Below are positions 7,794-14,063 of a stretch of 20,897 bases of DNA, piece by piece; positions within the stretch are counted from its first letter, which is position 1, and the number at the start of each line of letters is the position of its first letter. The position numbers and the translations under genes are program-made. The notes beneath the pieces were generated by a model that had not been told where the DNA came from, searched no databases, and saw nothing but the letters and a program-made list of their open reading frames with translations. The stretch is from JACNIZ01 sp964344765 (GTDB lineage: Bacteria; Planctomycetota; UBA1135), in contig CAYFOM010000058.1 of the NCBI GenBank assembly GCA_964344765.1, forward strand, positions 1 through 20,897, written 5' to 3'.

Positions 7794-8658
7794 CGGTGGT
7801 GGTGGATGCGGCGCCGTTGGCGGAGTTGGCGTCGGATTCCGCGTCGGGTTCAGCCTCGACATCGGAATCGAATGAACCTGGAGGCAGCTCTTCCTCGCAG
7901 CAAGGCATGGTTTCCTCGCCGAGGCCTTGGACCTGTTCAGGCGTGGCGGCAACCGGCAATTTACCCTCGAATGTGGGCGGCGTGAAGCGGCCGGTAAGCG
8001 CGGTTAAGCCTACGGCGACCAAAACTAATGGCGCCACTTTGGGCAGGTGTTTGGCTAGCGGCGCGGCAAGTTGTTGCGCACCCCAACCCACTCCCAAAAG
8101 CACCGGTACCGTGCCCAACCAAAAAGCCAGCATCACCATGCCACCGGATGCCGGGTGCGCCGTCGTCGCGGCGGTCAGCACAAAGGCGTACAACCAGCCA
8201 CAAGGTAGTGCGGCGGTCAATCCGCCGACCAAACCGGCGCGGTAAATCGGTCCGCGTCCGGCGGCGAAACGATGGCCGCGAGAAAACGCGTTGCTCAAAA
8301 ACTGCGGCATGCGCACCGCCGGCAAGCGCACGCCGAAGTTGCGCAGCATCGCCAGGACTCCAAACGCAACCATCGTCACGCCGGCGAGAATGACCGCGGC
8401 ACGGCCCAGCCCCAACGCGTTGCCGCTGAAATCCACCGCAGCACCGACTACGCCGGCGGCCACTCCGAGCAGCGTGTAGGTCAGCGCGCGACTGAGGTGG
8501 TAGGTCGCATGAACGCCCCAACGCGTGCGCGGATCGGCGTTCGCCGCCCCACTACTGCCGGCACCTGCGACAAAAGCCACCAACCCGCCACACATGCCCA
8601 CGCAGTGCATGCTGCCGACCAAACTGGCCATAAAAACTGCGGCCAGTAAAGTCAGCAT
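7765..8658 (-). CDS. Sulfite exporter TauE/SafE-like (DsbD/UreH-type) membrane protein of the cbb3 operon
   Basis: The protein has 297 residues and about six membrane helices in two halves. Each half carries a Cys motif near its start: GSMHCVGMCGG (H18, C19, C23) and ALPCGWLYAF (C153). This fits the DsbD-2/UreH-like group (often annotated sulfite exporter TauE/SafE) frequently found between ccoH and ccoI or next to cbb3 genes, where a role in copper handling or thiol transfer is assumed. The start at 8658 shares one base with the ccoH stop (TAATG); a longer reading to 8730 would only overlap ccoH. After the last helix (about 224) comes a tail of about 70 residues containing MPCC (C253, C254) and then an Asp/Glu/Ser/Ala-rich, probably disordered end, part of which overlaps ccoI. 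The function in this organism is inferred from context. Confidence 0.85.
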   Translation of the reverse strand: MLTLLAAVFMASLVGSMHCVGMCGGLVAFVAGAGSSGAANADPRTRWGVHATYHLSRALTYTLLGVAAGVVGAAVDFSGNALGLGRAAVILAGVTMVAFGVLAMLRNFGVRLPAVRMPQFLSNAFSRGHRFAAGRGPIYRAGLVGGLTAALPCGWLYAFVLTAATTAHPASGGMVMLAFWLGTVPVLLGVGWGAQQLAAPLAKHLPKVAPLVLVAVGLTALTGRFTPPTFEGKLPVAATPEQVQGLGEETMPCCEEELPPGSFDSDVEAEPDAESDANSANGAASTTTDEHQPDDVQ

Positions 8659-9122
8659 TACTTCAGCTCCATCCGCGTTTCGCTGACGTAAAGTTCCTCG
8701 CCGCGCTGCAAGCGATAACGCACCACCCAAGTGCCGGCGCGGTCGAAGTCGACGTCGGCGGTGTAAACGCCGTCACCGGCCTCACTCCCTAAAGCATTGC
8801 CTTTGCTTTGCTGGCTGGCACGCGCGTTATGGAATACCAAGTACTCCAAATCGCCGCCGTCAATTGGGGCATCGTCGGCATCGGTGACGTTGAAGCGCAG
8901 CTGACCATCGACCACTGAGGTATTAATCTTCCAACCCAGCTGCTCGTTGACGCGTTTTTGCGCCATGGCTTGATCCCAATCCAGCCCCTTCTGGTAGTAA
9001 TCCTCCTCGACCATGAACGACGGATCGCTGGTAGCCAAGTAAACGGCGATGCCACCTGTCGTAACAGAGAAGACCAGTAGGCCGACGGGGACCCACATCC
9101 AGAATTTGCCGGATTGTGCCAT
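8658..9122 (-). CDS. ccoH: FixH/CcoH family cbb3 oxidase assembly protein
   Basis: The protein has 154 residues, with one membrane helix at about 8-30 followed by a periplasmic domain. The FixH signature DYYQKGLDWDQAMAQ at about 41-55 follows the helix, and the C-terminal part is a beta-sandwich with GDGVYTADVDFDRAGTWVVRY. FixH/CcoH proteins interact with the CcoNOP complex and CcoI and are required for stable oxidase assembly (family knowledge). The gene starts 8 nt after the ccoG stop without an obvious Shine-Dalgarno sequence. Its stop TAA shares a base with the next ATG, so translation is probably coupled from ccoG through to ccoI. The length is normal for the family. Confidence 0.9.
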   Translation of the reverse strand: MAQSGKFWMWVPVGLLVFSVTTGGIAVYLATSDPSFMVEEDYYQKGLDWDQAMAQKRVNEQLGWKINTSVVDGQLRFNVTDADDAPIDGGDLEYLVFHNARASQQSKGNALGSEAGDGVYTADVDFDRAGTWVVRYRLQRGEELYVSETRMELK

Positions 9123-9130
9123 GATTTGGA

Positions 9131-10519
9131 TTAATTGGTGGAGAACGGTCCGACGACGGCGCGCGACACTTCGGAATCGAAGTCAGCCTCGTCGGTGAAG
9201 TGGAAGTTGAGTCGTGCTTTGCCCTGGTCGAAGATTTCCTTCGGCGAAACGACGATCAACACGAAGTCTTGAGCTTGGCCGCCCGGCACGGTCATCGGGA
9301 AGTTGGGGGCCATCAATTCGAAGCCCTCGTCCATCGAGACCTGGTAGGTGTGCGGCTCCTCGCTGCGGTTTTCCAAGCGGAAGGAAAGCACGTTGCGCAC
9401 GTCGCCGTCTTCGGTCAACGTGTACGGCTGATTTTGCACGCGGCGCGGCAGAATCAACGCGGTTTCCATCGAGGTCAAGCGCCAAGTGAATGCCGTCAGC
9501 GCGGCGACGATGACCAGCGGGTACAGCACGGTACGCGGGCGCAGGAATTTCAGCGGATCACCGGCCAGCCCGTGTTGCGAGGTGTAACGAATCAGCCCTT
9601 TTTCACGGCCGACTTTTTCCATTACGTTGTCACAAGCGTCGATGCATTCGGTGCAGTGAATGCATTCCATCTGCAGGCCGTCGCGGATGTCGATGCCGGT
9701 TGGGCAAACGGCCAGACACCAGCTGCAATCGATGCAGTCGCCGGGGGCGGGTGCAGTGGGGTCGGTTTTTTTCTTCTTCTTGCCGCGCGGCTCACCACGA
9801 GTGGTGTCGTAGCCGACGATCAGCGAGTTGCGGTCCAGCAGCACCGACTGCAAGCGGCCGTACGGGCACGCCAAAATGCACATTTGCTCGCGGAACCAGA
9901 CGAAGTTGTACATCATCAGCGCGGCGACGCCGAAGACGATGCCGAAGCCGACTGGGTGATCAAACGGGTTGCCGAGCGTCCAACTAAACAGCTCAGTTGG
10001 GCTAATGAAGTAAGCGAGGAAAGTATGCGAAAGGTGAATGCTGACGACGGCGAACACCAAGTATTTCAGCGCCACTCGCAGCGGCGGAACCGGCTTGCCT
10101 TTTTGGCTGTTCGGACCTTCGATCCAACGCTCCAACGGCCGGTAGAGAAACTCCAGATATACCGTTTGCGGACAGCCCCAGCCACACCACACGCGGCCGA
10201 ATAGCGAGGTGACAAAGAATACGGTGACGAAGGTTGCCAGCAGCAGGAAGGCCAGCAACAGCGTTTCCGTCGGGCGGAACGAAAACGTGAAAATGGTGAA
10301 CTGCCGGTGCATCACATCCAGCAGCAGGATCGGTTTGCCGTTGATGCTTAACCACGGCAAAATATTGAATAGCGCTATGAGTCCATAGCCAACGATAGCG
10401 CGCCGCTTCCACCATTTGCCTTGGGCAACTTTGGGGCGAATCCAGCGGCGGCTGCCGTCTTGATTCAGCGTGGACAGGACGCGTTCTTCAGGTCGAAGTA
10501 GAGGTGTTTGGTCGCTCAT
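9131..10519 (-). CDS. ccoG: cbb3 oxidase accessory ferredoxin CcoG (FixG/RdxA)
   Basis: The protein has 462 residues. It starts with the typical 'ERVLSTLNQDGSRRWIRP' and has about five membrane helices (about 41-58, 86-107, 151-170, 186-206, 330-347). It carries WCGWGCPQTVY at 111-121, a further CILACPYGR at 214-222, and two CX2CX2CX3C clusters for [4Fe-4S] centres: C262, C265, C268, C272 and C286, C289, C292, C296. The C-terminal 110 or so residues form the Ig-like FixG_C domain. CcoG is a Cu(II) reductase that supplies Cu(I) for the CuB centre of cbb3 oxidase (family knowledge). An insertion rich in Lys (GKKKKK, 246-251) precedes the first cluster. AGGG abuts the ATG directly, so the ribosome site is weak. 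The gene is separated from ccoP by 85 bp holding two hairpins. It is the first of the five assembly genes. Confidence 0.95.
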   Translation of the reverse strand: MSDQTPLLRPEERVLSTLNQDGSRRWIRPKVAQGKWWKRRAIVGYGLIALFNILPWLSINGKPILLLDVMHRQFTIFTFSFRPTETLLLAFLLLATFVTVFFVTSLFGRVWCGWGCPQTVYLEFLYRPLERWIEGPNSQKGKPVPPLRVALKYLVFAVVSIHLSHTFLAYFISPTELFSWTLGNPFDHPVGFGIVFGVAALMMYNFVWFREQMCILACPYGRLQSVLLDRNSLIVGYDTTRGEPRGKKKKKTDPTAPAPGDCIDCSWCLAVCPTGIDIRDGLQMECIHCTECIDACDNVMEKVGREKGLIRYTSQHGLAGDPLKFLRPRTVLYPLVIVAALTAFTWRLTSMETALILPRRVQNQPYTLTEDGDVRNVLSFRLENRSEEPHTYQVSMDEGFELMAPNFPMTVPGGQAQDFVLIVVSPKEIFDQGKARLNFHFTDEADFDSEVSRAVVGPFSTN

Positions 10520-10531
10520 CCCTAGGGCGAG

Positions 10532-10580
10532 AGTTTGATTTTTACCAAACTAAGCCCCGGCCGCAAGGCGACCAGGGCTT
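10532..10580 (-). promoter_or_regulatory. Two consecutive RNA hairpins between ccoP and ccoG
   Basis: Reading the minus strand, 10580 to 10552 forms a 13-bp stem (AAGCCCTGGTCGC paired with GCGGCCGGGGCTT) closed by a CTT triloop. The pairing includes two T-G positions that are G-U pairs only in the minus-strand RNA; on the plus strand they become A-C mismatches. A second hairpin, AGTTTG / CAAACT with an 8-nt loop, lies at 10551 to 10532, just before the ccoG start. Neither is followed by a U-run in the minus direction, so a mRNA stabiliser, processing site or attenuator between structural and assembly genes is more likely than a terminator. This function is inferred. Confidence 0.65.
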
Positions 10581-10604
10581 TTGTTCAGAAACGATCCGAA
10601 TTTA

Positions 10605-11243
10605 TTACTCGGCCGACCACGGAGGAATGACCTCCCCTTCGGCGGCTTTGGCAGGCGTGGCAACGGTGTCGGACAGGGCCTTACCGCGCAGGCCGGCAGC
10701 GTAGGCGGAGATCATCAAGATTTCCTCTTCGCTCAGCTGACCCTTAAACGGAGTCATGCCTTTTTCCAGCACGCCATCGGTGACGATCTTCGGAATGTCC
10801 TCGATGGTCTTCACACGGATGAAGTTGTCATCCAACATGTTCGGACCAACCAAGCCGCGGCCATCGGCGGTGTGGCACGCTGCGCAGCGCACCATCCAGA
10901 CCGATTCTTGAGACGCCATCAACTCGGCGTTGTTCATCATCGCGATCAGGCTTGCAGCGCTACCGTCGACGGTACCGACCGAAGAAAGGCGTTCCTTATT
11001 GGCTGCGTCCTGCTGCTCTTGCAACGCGGCGGTCTTCTGATCGAGGTCGTCGAACCAGTCGTCGCCGGGGCCGGCGGTGTACCAGCCGAAGTACAGGAAC
11101 GACCAAACGATGGTGCCCCAGAAGATTGCCACCCACCAACCCGGTAGCGGGTTGTCGTACTCCTGAATGCCGTCGTAGTTATGGTCGAGCAGCTTCTCGT
11201 CCGATGGCGGTTGGCCTTGGGTAGGGTTGTTGGAATCAGTCAT
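10605..11243 (-). CDS. ccoP: cbb3-type cytochrome c oxidase subunit III CcoP, mono-haem form
   Basis: The protein has 212 residues from the ATG at 11243. It has the FixP N-terminal motif NYDGIQEYDNPLPGWW (22-37), one membrane helix (about 37-56) and a periplasmic part with a linker helix (about 63-110) followed by one cytochrome c domain. That domain has CAACH (C120, C123, H124) and the probable Met ligand M163 in GMTPFKG. Classical CcoP has about 290-300 residues and two CXXCH sites; here only one is present, so a haem domain is missing. CcoP passes electrons from soluble cytochrome c to CcoO. The start is fixed by AAGGAGGT seven nt upstream; the GTG nine nt earlier lies inside that site. 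The gene overlaps the end of ccoQ by 8 bp. Confidence 0.92.
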   Translation of the reverse strand: MTDSNNPTQGQPPSDEKLLDHNYDGIQEYDNPLPGWWVAIFWGTIVWSFLYFGWYTAGPGDDWFDDLDQKTAALQEQQDAANKERLSSVGTVDGSAASLIAMMNNAELMASQESVWMVRCAACHTADGRGLVGPNMLDDNFIRVKTIEDIPKIVTDGVLEKGMTPFKGQLSEEEILMISAYAAGLRGKALSDTVATPAKAAEGEVIPPWSAE

Positions 11244-11445
11244 TGAGGCCACCTCCTTGGGCGTCCAAACCAGTCAAACTTTCGTCGGCCAGCTGGCCGT
11301 CATGAAGTGGGATTTCCGAATCTTCTTGGAATTGCTCCTTTTTGCCGCGGAACACCCAAATAAGGGTTGCGGCGAAGAACAGCACAAAAAACAGGGTGTT
11401 GGCCACCTTAAAGATGGATCCATCGCGAAGGAGTAGATCTTCCAT
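11236..11445 (-). CDS. ccoQ: cbb3-type cytochrome oxidase subunit CcoQ/FixQ
   Basis: The protein has 69 residues, with a single membrane helix at about 12-32 (FKVANTLFFVLFFAATLIWVF) followed by the positively charged RGKKEQF, the usual inner boundary in CcoQ, and a short acidic tail. CcoQ stabilises the association of CcoP with the CcoNO core (family knowledge). Sequence conservation in this family is low, so the call rests on size, the helix followed by R-G-K-K and the position between ccoNO and ccoP. Its ribosome site GGAGGA is inside the last codons of ccoNO, and its 3' end contains the ribosome site and start of ccoP. Confidence 0.85.
   Translation of the reverse strand: MEDLLLRDGSIFKVANTLFFVLFFAATLIWVFRGKKEQFQEDSEIPLHDGQLADESLTGLDAQGGGLND
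11251..11258 (-). promoter_or_regulatory. Ribosome binding site of ccoP
   Basis: AAGGAGGT on the minus strand, seven nt before the ATG at 11243, is a near-perfect Shine-Dalgarno sequence, stronger than any other in this operon. It lies within the last codons of ccoQ and decides between the ATG and the GTG at 11252. Confidence 0.8.
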
Positions 11446-11447
11446 TT

Positions 11448-13877
11448 CTATTCCTCCACCTGAACGTTACCGGACTCCAACTCGTGGAGTTCCTTACCCA
11501 TGCCGGCCGTGTCGGTGCCGAGGCGCAGCAAGTAGGCCACCATGGCGACCATCTTGGTGTCCTTGACGCCGGTCAGACTGGCCTCTTCCGAGATGATGCG
11601 CTGATAAACCTCTTCGGCTTGCTTCTTCGCATTCTCAGCAGCTTGCATCACGTCGTTCTCTTCGTAAACGCCCAGGTGGCTCAGCGCGCGGACGCGACTT
11701 GGAATCACGTCGTACGGAATCGCTTCCTCAGCCAGGTGCGGATACGGAGTCATGATCGACGTCTCCGAGGTGCTTCGCGGATCGATCAAGTGACGAACGT
11801 GCCACGAAGCCGAGGTCAATCGCACCCCGACGCGTGCCAAGTCCGGACCGATGCGGCGCGAACCCCACTGGAACGGGTGCTCGTAGACGTGCTCGCCAGA
11901 CTTTGAGTAATCGCCATAGCGCTCAGTTTCAAAGTGAAGCGGGCGCACCATCTGCGAGTGGCAGTTGTAGCAGCCCTCGGCGATGTAGATGTCTCGACCG
12001 TAGAGCTCCAGCGGCGTGTACGGCTTGACGGCTTCAATCGACTTGACGTTCGACTCGATGGCGAAGGTCGGCACGATTTCAAACAGCGAAGCCGAAACCA
12101 CAGCCAACGCAACCCAAATGGTGAAGCGCACTGGGCGCCCCTCCCACTTACGGTGCCAGCTCATACCGGCCCAGTAAGAAACCGTCTTGCCCATTGCCAT
12201 CAGCACACCCAGGATCAAACCTGACAGGCCGAAGAATAGGTACATGCGGCTTTGACCCGGGTCGGCATCTTCGCCGCCGGTCAGGTACAGCGCCATGAAG
12301 ACCACACCTGCAGCAAGCAAGCCGATGGCCCATTTGCCCAATGCAGGCTTGAAGTTCGGGGCTTCAGGGTAGCTCAAGTTGTCGTTTTTGGGCAAGGCAG
12401 GAGCTTCGTAGACCGGCTCGTCGTAAACGGCCGGGCGCATCTTCCAAGTCTTGATCATGTTGACCAAGCACAGCACTACACCCAACAGATAGAGGGTGCC
12501 GCCGACCACGCGGATCCAGTACATCGGAATCAGAATGGTCACGGTCTCCATGAAGTCGCCGTATTCCAGCGCACCTTCCGGAGTGAATGAACGCCACATC
12601 AAGCCTTGAGTCAGACCGGCGACGTAGATCGAAACGATGTAGACCAGAATGCCGATTGTGCCGAGCCAGAAGTGCCACTCAACCCATTTCTGGCTGAACA
12701 TGCCCTTGGTCTGGAACAGACGGGGAATCAGCCAGTAGGCCATACCGAACACCATGAAGCCTACCCAGCCCAGCGCACCACCGTGCACGTGAGCAATGTT
12801 CCAGTCGGTGTAGTGCGACAAGCTGTTAACGGCCTTCACCGACAGCAACGGACCTTCGAAGGTCGACATGCCGTAGAAGGTCACACCCACAACGAAGAAC
12901 TTCAGGATTGGGTCCTTAGCGACTCGGTCCCAAGCACCGCGCAAGGTCAGCAAGCCGTTCAACATGCCACCCCAAGACGGCATCCACAGGATTACCGAGA
13001 ACAACATGCCGAGGGTGGAGGCCCACTCGGGAATCGCCAGGTAGTGGAGGTGGTGAGGACCTGCCCAGATGTAGATGAACACCAGCGACCAGAAGTGCAG
13101 GATCGACAGCTTGTAGCTGAACACCGGGCGTCCTGCCGCTTTAGGCAGGAAGTAGTACATCAGGCCGAGGAACGGCGTGGTCAAGAAGAACGCCACCGCG
13201 TTGTGGCCGTACCACCACTGCATGAATGCGTCTTGCGCACCTGCGTACACCGAGTAGGACTTAAACGGCCCGGCGATGACCCAGATGTTGTTGAAGATAT
13301 GCAGAACCGCAATTGCAACGATGGTTGCAATGTAGAACCAAATTGCGACGTAAATGTGCCTTTCGCGGCGCGTCGCCAGGGTGCCGAAGAAGTTGATCGC
13401 GAAAACCACCCAAATCAGGGTGATGGCGATGTCGATCGGCCATTCGAGTTCGGCGTACTCCTTGCCTTGCGTAATGCCCAACGGCAGCGTCAAGGCAGCC
13501 GAGACAATGATTGCCTGCCACCCCCAGAAGTGGATGTTGGACAGCTTGTCACTGAACATCCTTGTTTTCAGCAGGCGCTGCGACGAGTAATAAACCGCCG
13601 CAAAGATGCCGTTGCCCGCGAACGCGAAGATCACCGCATTGGTATGCAGGGGGCGTAAGCGGCCGAAGCCAAAGATTTGAGTCCAGTTGCCGGAGAGGCC
13701 GAAGTTATTGAAGACTGGTGCGGCGAGCTGCAAGGCGACGATTACGCCAACCAGCATGCCGACCAAGCCCCAAATCACCGAGGCAAAAAGGAATTTGCGG
13801 ACGATCCCATCGTCGTAACTGAATTTCTCCAGGTTCGTGGGGAGATCGCCGCTGGCCGTTGAGGTCGCGGTGTTCAT
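11448..13877 (-). CDS. ccoNO: Fused cbb3 cytochrome c oxidase subunits I and II (CcoN-CcoO)
   Basis: The protein has 809 residues and joins the catalytic subunit and the mono-haem cytochrome c subunit, normally two proteins. The CcoN part (about 1-480) has 12 membrane helices with low-spin haem ligand H78, CuB ligands H225, H275 and H276, the helix-VII Tyr335 expected to cross-link to a CuB His, and haem ligands H363 and H365 in HVHGGALGW. The CcoO part (about 575-809) has one membrane helix (585-604), the haem c site CYNCH (C636, C639, H640) and probable Met ligand M709 in SIMTPYP. Between them, at about 514-533 and 543-562, two extra helices appear, absent from separate CcoN and CcoO. The enzyme reduces O2 to water with high affinity and pumps protons. 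It is the first gene of the operon. The ribosome site is weak (GGGAAAG about 10 nt upstream). Confidence 0.96.
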   Translation of the reverse strand: MNTATSTASGDLPTNLEKFSYDDGIVRKFLFASVIWGLVGMLVGVIVALQLAAPVFNNFGLSGNWTQIFGFGRLRPLHTNAVIFAFAGNGIFAAVYYSSQRLLKTRMFSDKLSNIHFWGWQAIIVSAALTLPLGITQGKEYAELEWPIDIAITLIWVVFAINFFGTLATRRERHIYVAIWFYIATIVAIAVLHIFNNIWVIAGPFKSYSVYAGAQDAFMQWWYGHNAVAFFLTTPFLGLMYYFLPKAAGRPVFSYKLSILHFWSLVFIYIWAGPHHLHYLAIPEWASTLGMLFSVILWMPSWGGMLNGLLTLRGAWDRVAKDPILKFFVVGVTFYGMSTFEGPLLSVKAVNSLSHYTDWNIAHVHGGALGWVGFMVFGMAYWLIPRLFQTKGMFSQKWVEWHFWLGTIGILVYIVSIYVAGLTQGLMWRSFTPEGALEYGDFMETVTILIPMYWIRVVGGTLYLLGVVLCLVNMIKTWKMRPAVYDEPVYEAPALPKNDNLSYPEAPNFKPALGKWAIGLLAAGVVFMALYLTGGEDADPGQSRMYLFFGLSGLILGVLMAMGKTVSYWAGMSWHRKWEGRPVRFTIWVALAVVSASLFEIVPTFAIESNVKSIEAVKPYTPLELYGRDIYIAEGCYNCHSQMVRPLHFETERYGDYSKSGEHVYEHPFQWGSRRIGPDLARVGVRLTSASWHVRHLIDPRSTSETSIMTPYPHLAEEAIPYDVIPSRVRALSHLGVYEENDVMQAAENAKKQAEEVYQRIISEEASLTGVKDTKMVAMVAYLLRLGTDTAGMGKELHELESGNVQVEE
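11450..11457 (-). promoter_or_regulatory. Ribosome binding site of ccoQ
   Basis: GGAGGAAT on the minus strand lies a few nt before the ccoQ ATG at 11445. It is formed by the last Val-Glu-Glu-stop codons of ccoNO, so ccoQ initiation is tied to ccoNO termination. Confidence 0.7.
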
Positions 13878-13887
13878 GCGTGTGTTC

Positions 13888-13946
13888 TTTCCCAGTGTGA
13901 GAAAAGGGGTACAAAGATCTAATGCCTTTTCCCCGTGTGGGAAGGG
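13888..13946 (-). repeat. Imperfect direct repeat in the ccoNO leader
   Basis: Two copies in the same orientation, about 40 bp apart, read on the minus strand as CACACTGGGAAA (within 13888-13909) and CACACGGGGAAA (within 13928-13946). Each is preceded by a C-rich stretch (CCCCTTTTCT and CACCCTTCC). They lie between the FNR-like dyad and the ccoNO start, so they could be a tandem operator or leader RNA elements. The proximal copy includes the weak ribosome site of ccoNO. Confidence 0.5.
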
Positions 13947-13968
13947 TGAAATCTAGGACAGTTTACGA

Positions 13969-13982
13969 TTGAGCGAACTCAA
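13969..13982. promoter_or_regulatory. FNR-type dyad upstream of the cbb3 operon
   Basis: TTGAGCGAACTCAA is a perfect inverted repeat with the FNR/CRP family half-site layout TTGA(N6)TCAA. It differs from the FNR consensus TTGAT-N4-ATCAA at only the two symmetric inner bases. It lies in the 186-bp gap (13878-14063) that must contain the ccoNO promoter, centred about 98 bp before the start codon. A minus-strand TAGATT (13955 to 13950) could be a -10 box, but would put the dyad about 10 bp closer than the classical -41.5, so the start point is uncertain. Regulation of cbb3 operons by FNR/ANR/FixK is widespread; no such regulator is encoded in the window. Confidence 0.5.
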
Positions 13983-14063
13983 CTTGGGGTCAACTGCCTA
14001 AGCTCAGCCCTTACCCGTGCTTATAGCCGACCACGATAACTAGTTAGGTGACTGGTTTACAGT

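Noticed and set aside
7794..7952. N-terminal extension of ccoI by 53 residues
   Set aside because: The extension is Pro/Arg/Lys-rich, lies wholly within the upstream gene in another frame and lacks the normal CcoI start. The ATG at 7793 sits just before the conserved Cys-rich domain.
8659..8730. Longer start for the TauE/DsbD-like gene
   Set aside because: The extra residues are not hydrophobic and overlap ccoH. The TAATG junction at 8658 gives a normal first helix.
9200..10204. Plus-strand open frame of 334 codons antisense to ccoG
   Set aside because: Its composition is that of a shadow frame, and the minus-strand frame has complete CcoG motifs including both iron-sulfur clusters.
10552..10582. 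Plus-strand intrinsic terminator (stem followed by TTTT)
   Set aside because: No plus-strand gene ends here, the T-run is only four bases, and two stem pairs are mismatched in plus-strand RNA. It is better explained as an element of the minus-strand transcript.
11244..11252. GTG start of ccoP three codons upstream
   Set aside because: The GTG lies next to and partly within the Shine-Dalgarno sequence that correctly positions the ATG at 11243.
12606..13658. Plus-strand open frame of 350 codons antisense to ccoNO
   Set aside because: It is highly charged with no domain pattern, and the opposite strand carries every haem and copper ligand of CcoN.
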